From Caloramator proteoclasticus DSM 10124 (lineage in GTDB: Bacteria; Bacillota; Clostridia; Clostridiales; Caloramatoraceae), in contig NZ_FQVG01000026.1 of assembly GCF_900129265.1 (NCBI RefSeq), positions 1 to 37,038 of the forward strand: a DNA stretch of 37,038 nt, written 5' to 3'. The position numbers were made by a program, and so were the translations under genes. The number at the start of each line of letters is the position of its first letter. The first letter of the stretch is position 1. Shown here one piece after another: positions 23,781 to 33,075 of the stretch. Below the pieces are notes generated by a model. The model saw only the letters and a program-made list of their open reading frames with translations. It made no database searches and had not been told where the DNA came from.

Positions 23781-23808
23781 TTGAAATAATATGTATTTAT
23801 GATATGAT
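23781..23808 (+). promoter_or_regulatory. Promoter of the PpaX-like gene
   Basis: TTGAAA (23781-23786), 16 bp, TATGAT (23803-23808), about 33 bp before the start codon. Confidence 0.55.
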
Positions 23809-23840
23809 AGATTATAAGTTAGTTTTTTAGGAGGGAGCAT

Positions 23841-24470
23841 ATGTTTAAGGCAGTTTTATTTGATTTAGATGGAACTCTTTTAGACACAAATCAGCTTATA
23901 ATATCATCCTATAAACATACCATAAAAAAGCATTTAAACAGAGATTTAGATGATAAAGAAATAGTGAGATATTTTGGTGAACCATTAAGGCTAACTCTTG
24001 AAAGGTATGATAAGGAAAAGGTTGAGGAGATGTATGAAACCTATGTAAAATACAATGAAGAAAAACACGACAGTATGATAAAGCTAATGGATAATGCCAA
24101 GGAGACATTGGAGGAGCTTAAAAATAGAGGAATTAAAATAGGTGTAGTAACATCTAAAAGAAAGCATATGGCAGAGAGGGGACTTAAGTATTTTAATTTG
24201 CTTGAATTAATGGACGTAATAATTGCAATGGAGGACACAAGTGAACACAAACCAAATCCACAACCTCTACTTGAGGCCTGTAGAAGACTTGACATATCAC
24301 CAAGCGAAGTTTTATATGTAGGGGATAGCCACTATGACATTCAATGTGGTAAAAATGCAGGTTCAAAGACTTGTCTTGTAAAATATACGGTACTTGATTT
24401 AAATGAAGTTTTAAGCTATCATCCTGATTTTGTTATTGATGGACTTAGGCAACTTTTGGAGATAATATAG
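23841..24470 (+). CDS. HAD-family phosphatase, PpaX/phosphoglycolate phosphatase-like
   Basis: A 209-residue HAD hydrolase with motif I FDLDGTLLDT (D8, D10), a helical cap at about 18-80, motif II VVTSKRK, motif III EHKPNPQP and motif IV VGDSHYDIQCG. NQLIISSYKHT in the cap matches PpaX-type pyrophosphatases, which hydrolyse PPi released from HPr-Ser-P dephosphorylation; phosphoglycolate phosphatases look alike and cannot be excluded. AGGAGGG lies upstream. The lacI gene follows after 76 bp, so a link to carbon metabolism is plausible. Confidence 0.87.
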   Translation: MFKAVLFDLDGTLLDTNQLIISSYKHTIKKHLNRDLDDKEIVRYFGEPLRLTLERYDKEKVEEMYETYVKYNEEKHDSMIKLMDNAKETLEELKNRGIKIGVVTSKRKHMAERGLKYFNLLELMDVIIAMEDTSEHKPNPQPLLEACRRLDISPSEVLYVGDSHYDIQCGKNAGSKTCLVKYTVLDLNEVLSYHPDFVIDGLRQLLEII

Positions 24471-24520
24471 ATAGATTAAATTTTAGTTGAAGGTTGAATT
24501 ATAATATGGTAAATTAAATA

Positions 24521-24534
24521 TGAAAAGCTTTTCA
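24521..24534. promoter_or_regulatory. LacI-type operator 1 (lacI promoter)
   Basis: TGAAAAGCTTTTCA is a perfect palindrome with a central GC, typical of LacI-family operators. It lies 16 bp after a TATAAT (24500-24505) and just before the lacI ribosome site. Its core is identical to operator 2 at 25551-25568. Confidence 0.85.
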
Positions 24535-24546
24535 AGGAGAGTTGCT

Positions 24547-25536
24547 ATGTTAAACATTAGGGATATTGCAAAATTGGCGGGAGTTTCGCCTGCAACTGTA
24601 TCAAGGGTTATAAATAATAGTGCCAATGTAAATGAGGAAAAAAGACAGAGAGTCTTAGAGGTATTAGAACAAACAGGATATAAACCAAATGCCTTGGCAA
24701 GAGGATTACTATATAATAAGACCTTTACATTAGGTGTGGTTGTACCTGATATATCAAATATAAATTTTTCAGAGTTTGTAAAGGGAATAGAAAAAGAGGC
24801 AAGACAAAATAGCTATAATATAATTTTAATGACTTCAGGAAATGAACCAGAGAGGGAAGTTGAATGTTTTGAAATACTTAAAGAAAAAAGGGTAGACGGA
24901 ATAATATTTGCAGGTACTATTTTAACAGATAGACATAAACAACATTTAGACAATTCAAATATTCCATTTGTGGTTTTTGGGCAAGATTTTGAATATAAAT
25001 CATTAATTTCTATTAATTTAGATAATCTTAAAGCCTCCTATGATGCAGTAAGATATTTATATTCAAAAGGAATAAAAAAGGTTGCTATGATTACAGGACC
25101 ACTTTGGGATAAATCTGCTGGATATGATAGATATATTGGATTCTTAAAGGCTTCTATTGAAAATGGTATAAACCAAAGGGATTTGATATATAAAGATGGA
25201 GATTTTACAATTACGTCTGGATATGAAAATATGAAAAAGATATTGGAGCAAGATAGAGTAGAGGCAGTTTTTGCGGCAAATGATTTTATGGCACTTGGTG
25301 CAATTAAATATCTATTAGACAATAATATTAAAGTACCACAGGATATAAAGGTTGTTGGATTTGACGATAATCCAATAGCAAAGATCTACACCCCATCCTT
25401 ATCAACTATAAAAATTGATTTTTATAATGCAGGAGTATTAGCTGTAAAGGCTGCTATAAAATGCTTAGATGGAATTGGAGATGAAAAAAGGATACCTATA
25501 GAATATGAAATAATAGAAAGGCAGAGTAGTATATAA
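24547..25536 (+). CDS. LacI-family transcriptional repressor of the sugar operon
   Basis: A 329-residue LacI/GalR regulator. The N-terminal helix-turn-helix and hinge read MLNIRDIAKLAGVSPATVSRVINNS and GYKPNALARGL. The effector domain follows (LGVVVPDISN, RVDGIIFAGT, YLYSKGIKKVAMITG, VEAVFAANDFMALGA and VVGFDDNPIAKIYTPSLSTI). The start is ATG 24547, because AAGGAGA lies just upstream; an in-frame ATG at 24520 would sit on the operator. Perfect palindromes before lacI and before the fructokinase gene indicate self-repression and control of the following operon. The inducer is probably sucrose, fructose or a phosphorylated form (inference). Confidence 0.92.
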   Translation: MLNIRDIAKLAGVSPATVSRVINNSANVNEEKRQRVLEVLEQTGYKPNALARGLLYNKTFTLGVVVPDISNINFSEFVKGIEKEARQNSYNIILMTSGNEPEREVECFEILKEKRVDGIIFAGTILTDRHKQHLDNSNIPFVVFGQDFEYKSLISINLDNLKASYDAVRYLYSKGIKKVAMITGPLWDKSAGYDRYIGFLKASIENGINQRDLIYKDGDFTITSGYENMKKILEQDRVEAVFAANDFMALGAIKYLLDNNIKVPQDIKVVGFDDNPIAKIYTPSLSTIKIDFYNAGVLAVKAAIKCLDGIGDEKRIPIEYEIIERQSSI

Positions 25537-25550
25537 TTTTTTTAATTATT

Positions 25551-25568
25551 TTTGAAAAGCTTTTCAAA
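25551..25568. promoter_or_regulatory. LacI-type operator 2 (fructokinase operon)
   Basis: TTTGAAAAGCTTTTCAAA is an 18-bp perfect palindrome directly before the fructokinase ribosome site. A TATAAT (25532-25537) overlaps the lacI stop and would place the start point just upstream of the operator. The geometry is the same as at operator 1. Confidence 0.88.
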
Positions 25569-25583
25569 GAGGGAGTGATAAAA

Positions 25584-26537
25584 ATGAATATAGAAGAAAA
25601 AATAATCTTTAGCAATAGGGAATATGACCTTTTGACAGTTGGAGAAATATTAATAGATATGATATCTAAAGACTTTGCTGAAGATTTTTCAAGTGAAGAA
25701 TATATAAAAAATTTTGGTGGTTCACCCGCTAATATAGTAATAAATACTAAAAGATTAGGATTAAATTCAAGGGCAGTTTCAAGTGTGGGATTTGATGGAT
25801 TTGGAGATTTTCTTGTTTCCCATCTACAAAATGAAGGAATAGATACATCCCTTATAGGAAGAACAACTTGTCCAACAAGTATGGTGGTTGTTACAAGGTC
25901 AAGGGGGACACCTGTACCTATATTTTATAGAGGTGCAGATTATGAAATAGAATATACAGAGGAATTAGATAAAGCAATAAAAAATACAAGGATTATGCAT
26001 TTTTCAACGTGGCCACTATCAAGAGAAAGATCAAGAAAAGTAGTAGAGAAGGCAATAAAAACTGCAAAGGAAAGTGGAACATTAATAGGTTTTGATCCCA
26101 ATTATCATAGGGATTTATGGGACAAAGATTTTGATGCAATAGGATATATAAAATCAATAATAAAGTATGTAGATTTTATAAAGCCGTCGGAGGATGATGC
26201 AGAAAGATTGTTTGGGAAGGATATTCCTAAAAATCAAATTAAAAAATTCCTTGAACTTGGTGCAGATGTTGTTGTTATGACACTTGGTAAGGATGGTGTT
26301 ATAGTTGCAGATAAAAATAAAATGGTACAGTTTAATACATTGGCGACAGAAGTTCAGGATACGACAGGTGCAGGAGATGCCTTTTGGTCAGGTTTTTATA
26401 CAGGAATAATAAAGGGCAGAAATGTTGAAGATGCAGTAAAGGTTGGACTTGCTGCAAGTGCTTTTAAATTAAAATATATTGGTGCTATTTCGCCAATGCC
26501 AAAATATGAGGATTTAATAAAAGAATTTAATGTATAG
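25584..26537 (+). CDS. Fructokinase (PfkB family)
   Basis: A 317-residue PfkB-family sugar kinase. VGEILIDMISKDF opens it, GGSPANIVINTKRLG is the PfkB substrate region, and DTTGAGDAFWSGFYTG (catalytic base D265) is the second signature. Its resemblance to ScrK/fructokinases plus the neighbouring sucrose-phosphate-synthase-like gene point to fructose as substrate, giving fructose-6-phosphate. The start is ATG 25584, with AGAGGGA upstream; a GTG at 25575 lies inside the ribosome site. The next gene follows after 9 bp, and operator 2 controls the unit. Confidence 0.88.
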   Translation: MNIEEKIIFSNREYDLLTVGEILIDMISKDFAEDFSSEEYIKNFGGSPANIVINTKRLGLNSRAVSSVGFDGFGDFLVSHLQNEGIDTSLIGRTTCPTSMVVVTRSRGTPVPIFYRGADYEIEYTEELDKAIKNTRIMHFSTWPLSRERSRKVVEKAIKTAKESGTLIGFDPNYHRDLWDKDFDAIGYIKSIIKYVDFIKPSEDDAERLFGKDIPKNQIKKFLELGADVVVMTLGKDGVIVADKNKMVQFNTLATEVQDTTGAGDAFWSGFYTGIIKGRNVEDAVKVGLAASAFKLKYIGAISPMPKYEDLIKEFNV

Positions 26538-26546
26538 GAGGTAAGT

Positions 26547-27998
26547 ATGAGAATAGCATTCATTAATCCGCAAGGAAATTTTGATAACAAAGACAGTTAC
26601 TGGACACAGCATCCTGATTTTGGAGGACAGCTTGTATATGTAAAGGAAGTTGCACTTGCTCTTGGAGAAATGGGGGTTAAAGTAGATATAATTACAAGAA
26701 AAATAGTTGAAGATGAATGGGTAGGGTTTTCAAAGGATGTTGAAATTTATCACGGCAATGAAAATGTTAGAGTAGTTAGAATACCATTTGGAGGTGACAA
26801 ATTTTTACCAAAGGAACAACTTTGGCCTTATCTTGCAAATGAATTTATAAATGGGATAGTTGAGTTCTACAAAAAAGAAAATACAAAGCCTGATGCAATA
26901 ACAACTCATTATGCAGATGGTGGACTTGTTGGTGCAATACTTTCAAATATATTTGATGTTCCATTTACCTTTACAGCTCATTCCCTTGGTGCACAAAAGA
27001 TGGACAAGTTAGGTGTCAATAAAGAAAATTTTGATGAATTTGAAAGAAGATTCAACTTTTCAAAGAGAATATTTGCAGAGAGAATTGCAATGAATAGATC
27101 CTATGTGAACATTGTTTCAACAGCACAGGAAAGATATAATCAGTATGGTCATAAATACTATGAAGGTGCAGTTGATGTAAATGACGATAAGAAGTTTAAA
27201 GTAATTCCACCGGGTGTAAACACAAAGGTATTTACCTATGAATATAGAGAAGAGGATGATAAAACAAAAGAATATATATACAAATATTTAAGGAGAGACA
27301 TTGCTGAAGATAGATTAAATCTTCAATACGTTGTTTTATCATCGAGATTTGATAAGAAGAAAAATCATAAAGGGGCAGTTCTTGCCTTTGCAAAAAATAA
27401 AAAGTTGCAGGAGAAGGCAAACCTTGTTATTGTTTTAAGAAATGTAGAAAATGCCTTTGAGGATTATTCAAATTTAAATGTTGAAGAGAAGGAAATAATG
27501 GATGAAATTATGTCAATTATAAAACAATATAATCTTTATGGAAAGGTATCGATGTTCCCTATAAATGGCCAAAAGCAGCTTGCTTCTGCATATAGGTTTT
27601 TTAGTAGGTTAAGATCAGTTTTTTGTTTAACAGCACTGTATGAACCCTTTGGACTTGCTCCAATTGAAGCTATGTATGCTGGTCTTCCTGCGGTTGTAAC
27701 AAAAAATGGAGGAACTCTTGAGACTGTGGATAGGGGACGATATGGAGTTGTAGTTGATCCAGAAAATCCAGAGGACATAGCAGAGGGACTCATTAAAGCA
27801 CTGGATAACTTTGATATGTATAAAAGGCTTGGAATAGAAAGAGTAGAATCAAAATATACTTGGAGAGCAACTGCAGTTGGATATCTTAAGGTAATTGAGG
27901 AGGCTTTAGGAAAAAGAGAAGAGATTGAAGATTATTACTATACAGGAGCTCAAGAAGAAAATTTAATTAGAAAAATGAAAGGAATGTTAGGTGATTAA
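26547..27998 (+). CDS. Sucrose-phosphate synthase-like GT4 glycosyltransferase
   Basis: A 483-residue GT-B enzyme of family GT4. The N-terminus (NPQGNFDNKDSYWTQHPDFGGQ, G26-G27 loop) and PFGGDKFLPKEQLWPYL closely follow the sucrose-phosphate synthase of Halothermothrix orenii. FTAHSLGAQK, SRFDKKKNH and the donor-binding E-x7-E pair (E366 and E374 in YEPFGLAPIE) are intact. Plant-type enzymes carry a phosphatase domain; this one has none, and no separate sucrose phosphatase is nearby. The family reaction is NDP-glucose plus fructose-6-phosphate (or fructose) to sucrose(-phosphate), reversible. With fructokinase and a uridylyltransferase in the same operon, a catabolic direction (sucrose plus NDP to NDP-glucose plus fructose) is possible. 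Mannosylfructose-phosphate synthase is an alternative. Confidence 0.85.
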   Translation: MRIAFINPQGNFDNKDSYWTQHPDFGGQLVYVKEVALALGEMGVKVDIITRKIVEDEWVGFSKDVEIYHGNENVRVVRIPFGGDKFLPKEQLWPYLANEFINGIVEFYKKENTKPDAITTHYADGGLVGAILSNIFDVPFTFTAHSLGAQKMDKLGVNKENFDEFERRFNFSKRIFAERIAMNRSYVNIVSTAQERYNQYGHKYYEGAVDVNDDKKFKVIPPGVNTKVFTYEYREEDDKTKEYIYKYLRRDIAEDRLNLQYVVLSSRFDKKKNHKGAVLAFAKNKKLQEKANLVIVLRNVENAFEDYSNLNVEEKEIMDEIMSIIKQYNLYGKVSMFPINGQKQLASAYRFFSRLRSVFCLTALYEPFGLAPIEAMYAGLPAVVTKNGGTLETVDRGRYGVVVDPENPEDIAEGLIKALDNFDMYKRLGIERVESKYTWRATAVGYLKVIEEALGKREEIEDYYYTGAQEENLIRKMKGMLGD

Positions 27999-28000
27999 TT

Positions 28001-28932
28001 ATGGCAGAGTTTAGATTGAATGAAATAACAAATGAACAAATATTGATAGTAGAGTCAAGACTAAAAAGACCAAAGGATTATAAGGATAAAGAGGTTGTTG
28101 AAAAGATTTCATTCAAAGAAAACTGTCCATTTTGTGTAGGAAATGAAGAACAAACACCACCTGAAGTTTATAGGGATGGTGATCCTTGGGATGTTAGAGT
28201 GGTAGAAAATAAATTTCCTATACTTGGTAGAGAAGGTGCTATAACAGGTTATCATTATGTTGTTATTGAAACAGCTGACCATAGTAAAAATCTACACGAA
28301 ATGAGTGAGGATGAAATATATAAAGTTGTTAAAAGCTTTATTAAAGTAAGTGAGGAGTTATATAAAAAGCAAGATGTAAAATATGTTCAAATTTTTAAAA
28401 ACTACAAGAAAGAGGCTGGTGCGTCTTTAGAACATCCTCATTCTCAAATTATCGCAATAAAAAGATGCCTGAAAAGATAATAAAACAGAAGAAAAAAACA
28501 AGGGAGTATTTCTATCAAAATGGAAGATGTTTTATTTGTGACATTATTAAAAATGAAATACAAAATAAAGAAAGAATAGTATATATTGACGAACAATATA
28601 TAATTTACTGCCCCTTTGCATCCATATTCCCTTATGAAATGGCTATTGCTCCACTTATACATAAAAGTAGTATATTGAATATGAATGATGAAGAAATAAG
28701 AAAATTAGGAAGTATTATTTTAAATGCATTGAATAGATTACAAAGAAATGTTGGAGATGTAGCATACAATTTGTTTTTTGATTTTATTAGAGATGAAAAT
28801 GAGTACTATCATTTTCAAATTAGAATATGTCCAAGAATTTCTATACATGCGGGTTTTGAAATAGCGACTGGCTTACATACAAATGTAATATCTCCAGAAA
28901 CGGCTTCATTAATACTTAAAGTGGATAAATAA
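28001..28932 (+). pseudogene. GalT-family nucleotidyltransferase, interrupted by a frameshift
   Basis: Two overlapping frames together make one full-length (about 310 residues) hexose-1-phosphate uridylyltransferase-like protein. The first part (28001-28480) has the zinc pair CPFCVGNE with TPPEVY and ends with the active-site motif EHPHSQIIA. The second part (from 28465) has a second CxxC (CFICDI) and ends with the family's GLHTNVISPETAS. The break lies at a run of five A (28459-28463); one extra A, or a -1 ribosomal slip on AAAA, would give HSQIIAIKKMPEKI and restore the frame. It could be a real mutation, a sequencing or assembly homopolymer error, or recoding. The intact protein would turn NDP-glucose into glucose-1-phosphate. 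It starts two bases after the previous stop. Confidence 0.85.
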
Positions 28933-28961
28933 AATGTGTACAAAAGGTGGGTAGGGTTGTA

Positions 28962-30998
28962 ATGGAAAATATAATTGCCACAATTAAAAAAAATAGTATT
29001 TTTTCAAAGCAGAAGTTATCGATAAGATTAATAAGAATTATTAGTGTGTTAACAATGTTAGCTTTTTTGTTTTTACTTGGAATGATATATAATGTATTGA
29101 TGGCATCTGCAAAAAGGCAGTATATCAATTCTGCAAATCAAGTATTAGAGCAAAACAAAAATTATATTGAGTATATTACAAAAAGTATAAACAACTATGC
29201 AATACAAATTTTATCAGATAAAGATTTGATTGAGACTTTGCAAAAAGATTATAAAGATGATTATGATAAATTATTGGCTACTAAAGCTTTAGAGAGCAAA
29301 ATATCTTCTATAGCATTATCAAATGATATAATAAGTGATGTTTTTATAATAGTTGATAACAAAATAAACTATGGTTATCCAAATATTAAAAGTGACATTA
29401 CAACTGATAAAGTTCCATATTATAAAGAATTTATAGAATCTAATAGCTCTAATTATTGGACACCGCCAATAAAATTAAATTTAGGTTTTATTGATGATAT
29501 AACGGTAAGCAATTATTCAATAGTTAAAGATTTAGATTCTGGTAAAAAATTGGGACTTCTTGTTATCAGTTTAAGTCCATTAAAATTTTCAAAAGCACTG
29601 ATTAAAAACAATGATGGGTCAATTATGTATATTGTAAATGAGCAGGGGAAAATAATATCGCATCCAGATCTTAATTTAATAGGTAAAGATTTAGTTCAAA
29701 TTAAAAAAGATAATTTAAATAAGGGGCAAGGGCATTTTTATGTTAACGATAATTCTAAGGAAAAATTAATAATATATTCAACAGCTCAAAATGGTTGGAA
29801 GTTGGTATATGAAATTCCAAAAGGTTTATTATTAAAGGATACTATTAAAATTATAAATTATATTTTGATTATAGGAACTTTATTTGTATTAATAGTTACG
29901 TTAACACTAATAGTATATATGAATAAATTGTTAAAGCCATTAGATAAAATAGTACAAGCAACCAAGAGTATTGAAAGTGGAGATTTAACAATAAGTGTTG
30001 ATGTAAATACAAAAGATGAGATAGGTAAATTATCGAATACATTTAACAATATGATAAACAATTTAAGAGCTATGATTGAAAGAACAACGAAAACAATCAA
30101 TGAATCTAAAAAAGTTGCAAGTAATGTAAGTTCAAGTGTATATGAACTACATAGTGCAATTTATGAAATTTCTGCAAGCATACAATCAATTTTAGAGGGA
30201 GCTAACAAACAAAATGATATGGCAGGTTTATGTAGCAGCAGGGTAGATAGTTTTGGAAAACAGTTAAGAGAATCTCTTGAGATATTTGAAAAGTTAGAAA
30301 AAAAATCTAAAGTAGCAATGGAAAAAAGCTTAAGTGGTATTGAATATATTAAAAGTATTATAAATGAATTTGATGAAAATGTAAAAAATATCAACAATGT
30401 TAAAGAGATGTCCAATGATTTAACATTGAGTACAAAAAATGTTGAATCTATATTAAATAATATTAATGAAATTGCTGAGCAAACGAATCTGCTGGCATTA
30501 AATGCTGCAATTGAAGCTGCAAGAGCTGGAGAAGCAGGACGTGGATTTATGGTAGTTGCCGATGAGGTTAGGAAACTTGCAGACAACTCGAAGAAGTCTG
30601 CTTATACGATAGCAAACATAATAAAAGATATAGATAAAAATGTAAATAGTACATCCTTTGCTATGGAAAATATAGCGGTAGTACTTAATAATCAGACGCA
30701 AGGAATTAATAGAATAATTGAAATATTTAATGAAATAAATGAATCTTTTAAAGAGGTTGCATTTGGAATAAGTAAATTTGGTGATGTGGTTAATGAAATT
30801 GATAAAAGTAAAGAAGAAGTTATAAATTCTATTTACGAAATTTCAAATATATCTCAAAATACAACAGCTTCAATTAATGAAATTAGTGCAGCATCGGAAG
30901 AACAAGTTAATGCTGTTGAAAATGTTAAAAATTTAATGGTAGAACTTGAAAATGTGTCTTCTAAAGTAGAAGAAATTATATTAAAATTTAAGGTTTAG
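28962..30998 (+). CDS. Methyl-accepting chemotaxis protein
   Basis: A 678-residue transmembrane chemoreceptor. TM1 lies at about residues 25-47, an extracellular Cache-like sensor spans about 48-295 (YYKEFIESN...[34 protein letters not shown]), and TM2 at about 297-320. A HAMP domain follows ([22 protein letters not shown]) and then a methyl-accepting signalling domain with the hairpin tip [21 protein letters not shown] at about 503-523. No C-terminal CheR-binding pentapeptide is visible. The start is ATG 28962; GGGTAGGG lies upstream and a GTG at 28947 precedes it. It begins 29 bp after the galT reading frame without a terminator between. It is thus probably co-transcribed with the sugar operon and may sense a related sugar or metabolite (inference). 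Confidence 0.92.
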   Translation: MENIIATIKKNSIFSKQKLSIRLIRIISVLTMLAFLFLLGMIYNVLMASAKRQYINSANQVLEQNKNYIEYITKSINNYAIQILSDKDLIETLQKDYKDDYDKLLATKALESKISSIALSNDIISDVFIIVDNKINYGYPNIKSDITTDKVPYYKEFIESNSSNYWTPPIKLNLGFIDDITVSNYSIVKDLDSGKKLGLLVISLSPLKFSKALIKNNDGSIMYIVNEQGKIISHPDLNLIGKDLVQIKKDNLNKGQGHFYVNDNSKEKLIIYSTAQNGWKLVYEIPKGLLLKDTIKIINYILIIGTLFVLIVTLTLIVYMNKLLKPLDKIVQATKSIESGDLTISVDVNTKDEIGKLSNTFNNMINNLRAMIERTTKTINESKKVASNVSSSVYELHSAIYEISASIQSILEGANKQNDMAGLCSSRVDSFGKQLRESLEIFEKLEKKSKVAMEKSLSGIEYIKSIINEFDENVKNINNVKEMSNDLTLSTKNVESILNNINEIAEQTNLLALNAAIEAARAGEAGRGFMVVADEVRKLADNSKKSAYTIANIIKDIDKNVNSTSFAMENIAVVLNNQTQGINRIIEIFNEINESFKEVAFGISKFGDVVNEIDKSKEEVINSIYEISNISQNTTASINEISAASEEQVNAVENVKNLMVELENVSSKVEEIILKFKV

Positions 30999-31036
30999 AT
31001 TGATTTGTTCCTCATTATAAATTTATATTGTTACTT

Positions 31037-31073
31037 AAAAAATCCGCTTTGGTAAAACCAAAGCGGATTTTTT
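31037..31073. terminator. Bidirectional terminator between the chemoreceptor gene and arcC
   Basis: AAAAAATCCGCTTTGG - TAAAA - CCAAAGCGGATTTTTT is a 16-bp perfect stem with A and T runs serving both strands. It ends the sugar/chemoreceptor operon and the arc operon. Confidence 0.93.
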
Positions 31074-32022
31074 ATCTTATAACTACTGTTCCAGTTAAGC
31101 CCTTTAATGCCTCTCTTGCCTTTTCAAGGGAAGTTATTATAGCCCTTCTTCCTTCTTTTGAATTTGCAAACATCATTGCAGCCTTAACCTTTGGAAGCAT
31201 TGAGCCTGGAGCAAAGTGACCTTCCTCAATATACCTTTCAGCCTCTTCAACAGTTAATGTATCTAAGTCTCTTTGATTTGGTTTATTGAAGTTTATTGCA
31301 ACCTTTTCAACAGCAGTTAGTATAACAAGTTCATCTGCATCAAGAAGTTCCGCAATCTTCTCGGAGGCAAGGTCTTTGTCTATAACTGCTGCAACACCCT
31401 CAAGTGTTCCATCTTCCTTCATAATAACAGGAACACCACCGCCTCCAACAGTGATAACAACGTGTCCAGCCTCAACAAGTGTCTTTACGATTGGTTCTTC
31501 TACAACAGCAACTGGCATTGGAGATGGGACAACTCGTCTCCAGCCACGTCCTGCATCCTCCTTCATTACATATCCCTTTTCAGCCATTAAAACTTTTGCC
31601 TGTTCTTCTGTAAAGAAGGAACCAACTGGCTTTGTTGGATTTTTAAATCCTGGATCGTTTTTATCAACTACAACTTGAGTAACAATTGCTGCAACAGACT
31701 TTTTAATGTCTCTTCTTAGCATTTCTTCTCTTATTGCCTGTTGTAGGTGGTATCCTATATATCCTTGGCTCATAGCTCCGCATTCAGGAAATGGCATAAC
31801 AGGTTTTGAGCTATCCTGTGCATTTGCGGCCTCATAGGTTGCAACAATTTGTCCAACTTGAGGACCATTACCGTGTGCTATTATAACTTCGTGGCCATCC
31901 TCTATTAAATCAACTATTGCCTTTGCAGTGTGGTGACAAGTTTCAAGTTGTGCCTCTGCCGATATATCCTTTGGATTAGCTTGAAGTGCGTTTCCACCTA
32001 AAGCTACTACTATTCTTGCCAT
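31072..32022 (-). CDS. arcC: Carbamate kinase
   Basis: A 316-residue amino-acid-kinase-family enzyme that makes ATP from carbamoyl phosphate and ADP, the last step of the arginine deiminase pathway. Seen are VALGGNALQ, IAHGNGPQVGQ, GAMSQGYIGY, VGGGGVPV and the IDKDLASEKIA/ILTAVEKV segments of the nucleotide site. The length is normal. AGGGGGA lies upstream of the ATG. It lies 30 bp downstream of arcB in the arc operon and its stop lies in the shared terminator. Confidence 0.95.
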   Translation of the reverse strand: MARIVVALGGNALQANPKDISAEAQLETCHHTAKAIVDLIEDGHEVIIAHGNGPQVGQIVATYEAANAQDSSKPVMPFPECGAMSQGYIGYHLQQAIREEMLRRDIKKSVAAIVTQVVVDKNDPGFKNPTKPVGSFFTEEQAKVLMAEKGYVMKEDAGRGWRRVVPSPMPVAVVEEPIVKTLVEAGHVVITVGGGGVPVIMKEDGTLEGVAAVIDKDLASEKIAELLDADELVILTAVEKVAINFNKPNQRDLDTLTVEEAERYIEEGHFAPGSMLPKVKAAMMFANSKEGRRAIITSLEKAREALKGLTGTVVIR

Positions 32023-32052
32023 ATTTATCCCCCTATTCTTTTTGTTTACTTA

Positions 32053-33042
32053 TTAAAGAGTAGCAACCATAACCGCCTTTATTGTATGCATTCTGTTTTC
32101 AGCCTCATCAAATACAACTGAATGTTTGCTTCTGAATACTTCATCAGTAACTTCTCTAATATCAAGGCCCATCTTTTCCATAGCATCCTTTGCCATCTTA
32201 GTTTCAAAGTCGTGGAAGGATGGTAGGCAGTGCATAAATATTACATCAGGATTTTCTGTGGCTCTAAGCATATCCATAGTTACTCTAAATGGAGTTAAAA
32301 GTCTTACTCTTTCAGCAAGTTGAGCTTCTTCTCCCATTGATGCCCAAACATCTGTGTAGATTACATCTGCACCCTTTAGAGCTTCTATATTGTCGGTTAT
32401 TTCAACTACTGCACCTGTTTGATTCGCAACTTCACGAACCTTTTCAACTGTATTTTCCTGTGGCCAAAGTTCCTTTGGGCCATATGCAACAAAGTGCATA
32501 CCCATCTTTGCACAACCATACATCCACGCATAGGCCATATTGTTTCTTGTATCTCCAACAAATACAACCTTAACCTTATTAAGTGGTTTTGCAACGTGTT
32601 CTTCAATTGTCATAAGGTCAGCAAGAATTTGTGTTGGATGGTCAACGTCAGTTAAACCGTTCCATACAGGTACACCTGAGAATTTTGCTAAATCTTCAAC
32701 AACCTTTTGGTCAAATCCTCTATACTCAATTCCGTCGTAGTATCTTCCAAGAACCTTTGCAGTATCCTCTAAGGATTCTTTTTTGCCCATTTGTGAACTA
32801 TTTGAATCAAGGAATGTAACGTGGGCACCTTCATCTAATGCAGCAACTTCAAAGGCACATCTTGTTCTTGTTGAAGTTTTTTCAAATAGAAGAACTATGT
32901 TCTTCCCAGCAAGAAGGTTATTTCTTATTCCAGCTCTTTTTTTAGATTTTAAATCGTGGGATAAATCAAGTAAGTATCTAATTTCCTCTGGAGTAAAGTC
33001 CATAAGTGTTAAAAAGCTTCTTCCTTTTAAATTAACTGGCAT
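32053..33042 (-). CDS. arcB: Ornithine carbamoyltransferase (catabolic by context)
   Basis: A 329-residue carbamoyltransferase. Seen are the carbamoyl-phosphate loop STRTRCAFE, the HPTQ motif ([12 protein letters not shown]), the [10 protein letters not shown] strand of the ornithine domain, and the HCLP motif (FMHCLPSF) with the substrate-binding cysteine. Sequence alone does not separate anabolic (argF) from catabolic (arcB) enzymes. Its place between arcA and arcC says that it phosphorolyses citrulline to ornithine and carbamoyl phosphate. AAAGGGGA lies upstream of the ATG. Confidence 0.95.
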   Translation of the reverse strand: MPVNLKGRSFLTLMDFTPEEIRYLLDLSHDLKSKKRAGIRNNLLAGKNIVLLFEKTSTRTRCAFEVAALDEGAHVTFLDSNSSQMGKKESLEDTAKVLGRYYDGIEYRGFDQKVVEDLAKFSGVPVWNGLTDVDHPTQILADLMTIEEHVAKPLNKVKVVFVGDTRNNMAYAWMYGCAKMGMHFVAYGPKELWPQENTVEKVREVANQTGAVVEITDNIEALKGADVIYTDVWASMGEEAQLAERVRLLTPFRVTMDMLRATENPDVIFMHCLPSFHDFETKMAKDAMEKMGLDIREVTDEVFRSKHSVVFDEAENRMHTIKAVMVATL

Positions 33043-33075
33043 ACTTATTTCCCCTTTCTTAATTTAAAATTTATT

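Noticed and set aside
24521-25568. The GAAAAGCTTTTC palindromes as CcpA cre sites
   Set aside because: They have a central GC and are perfect palindromes flanking a lacI gene; the cre consensus has a central CG and a different flank, so the local LacI protein is the more likely ligand.
31286-31678. A 130-codon open frame on the plus strand inside arcC
   Set aside because: It is the antisense of a clearly conserved carbamate kinase gene, has no ribosome site and has low-complexity Ser/Thr/Pro-rich content typical of antisense frames.
32289-33067. Several plus-strand frames of 60-95 codons opposite arcB
   Set aside because: They overlap each other and the strongly supported ornithine carbamoyltransferase, and show no motif or ribosome site.
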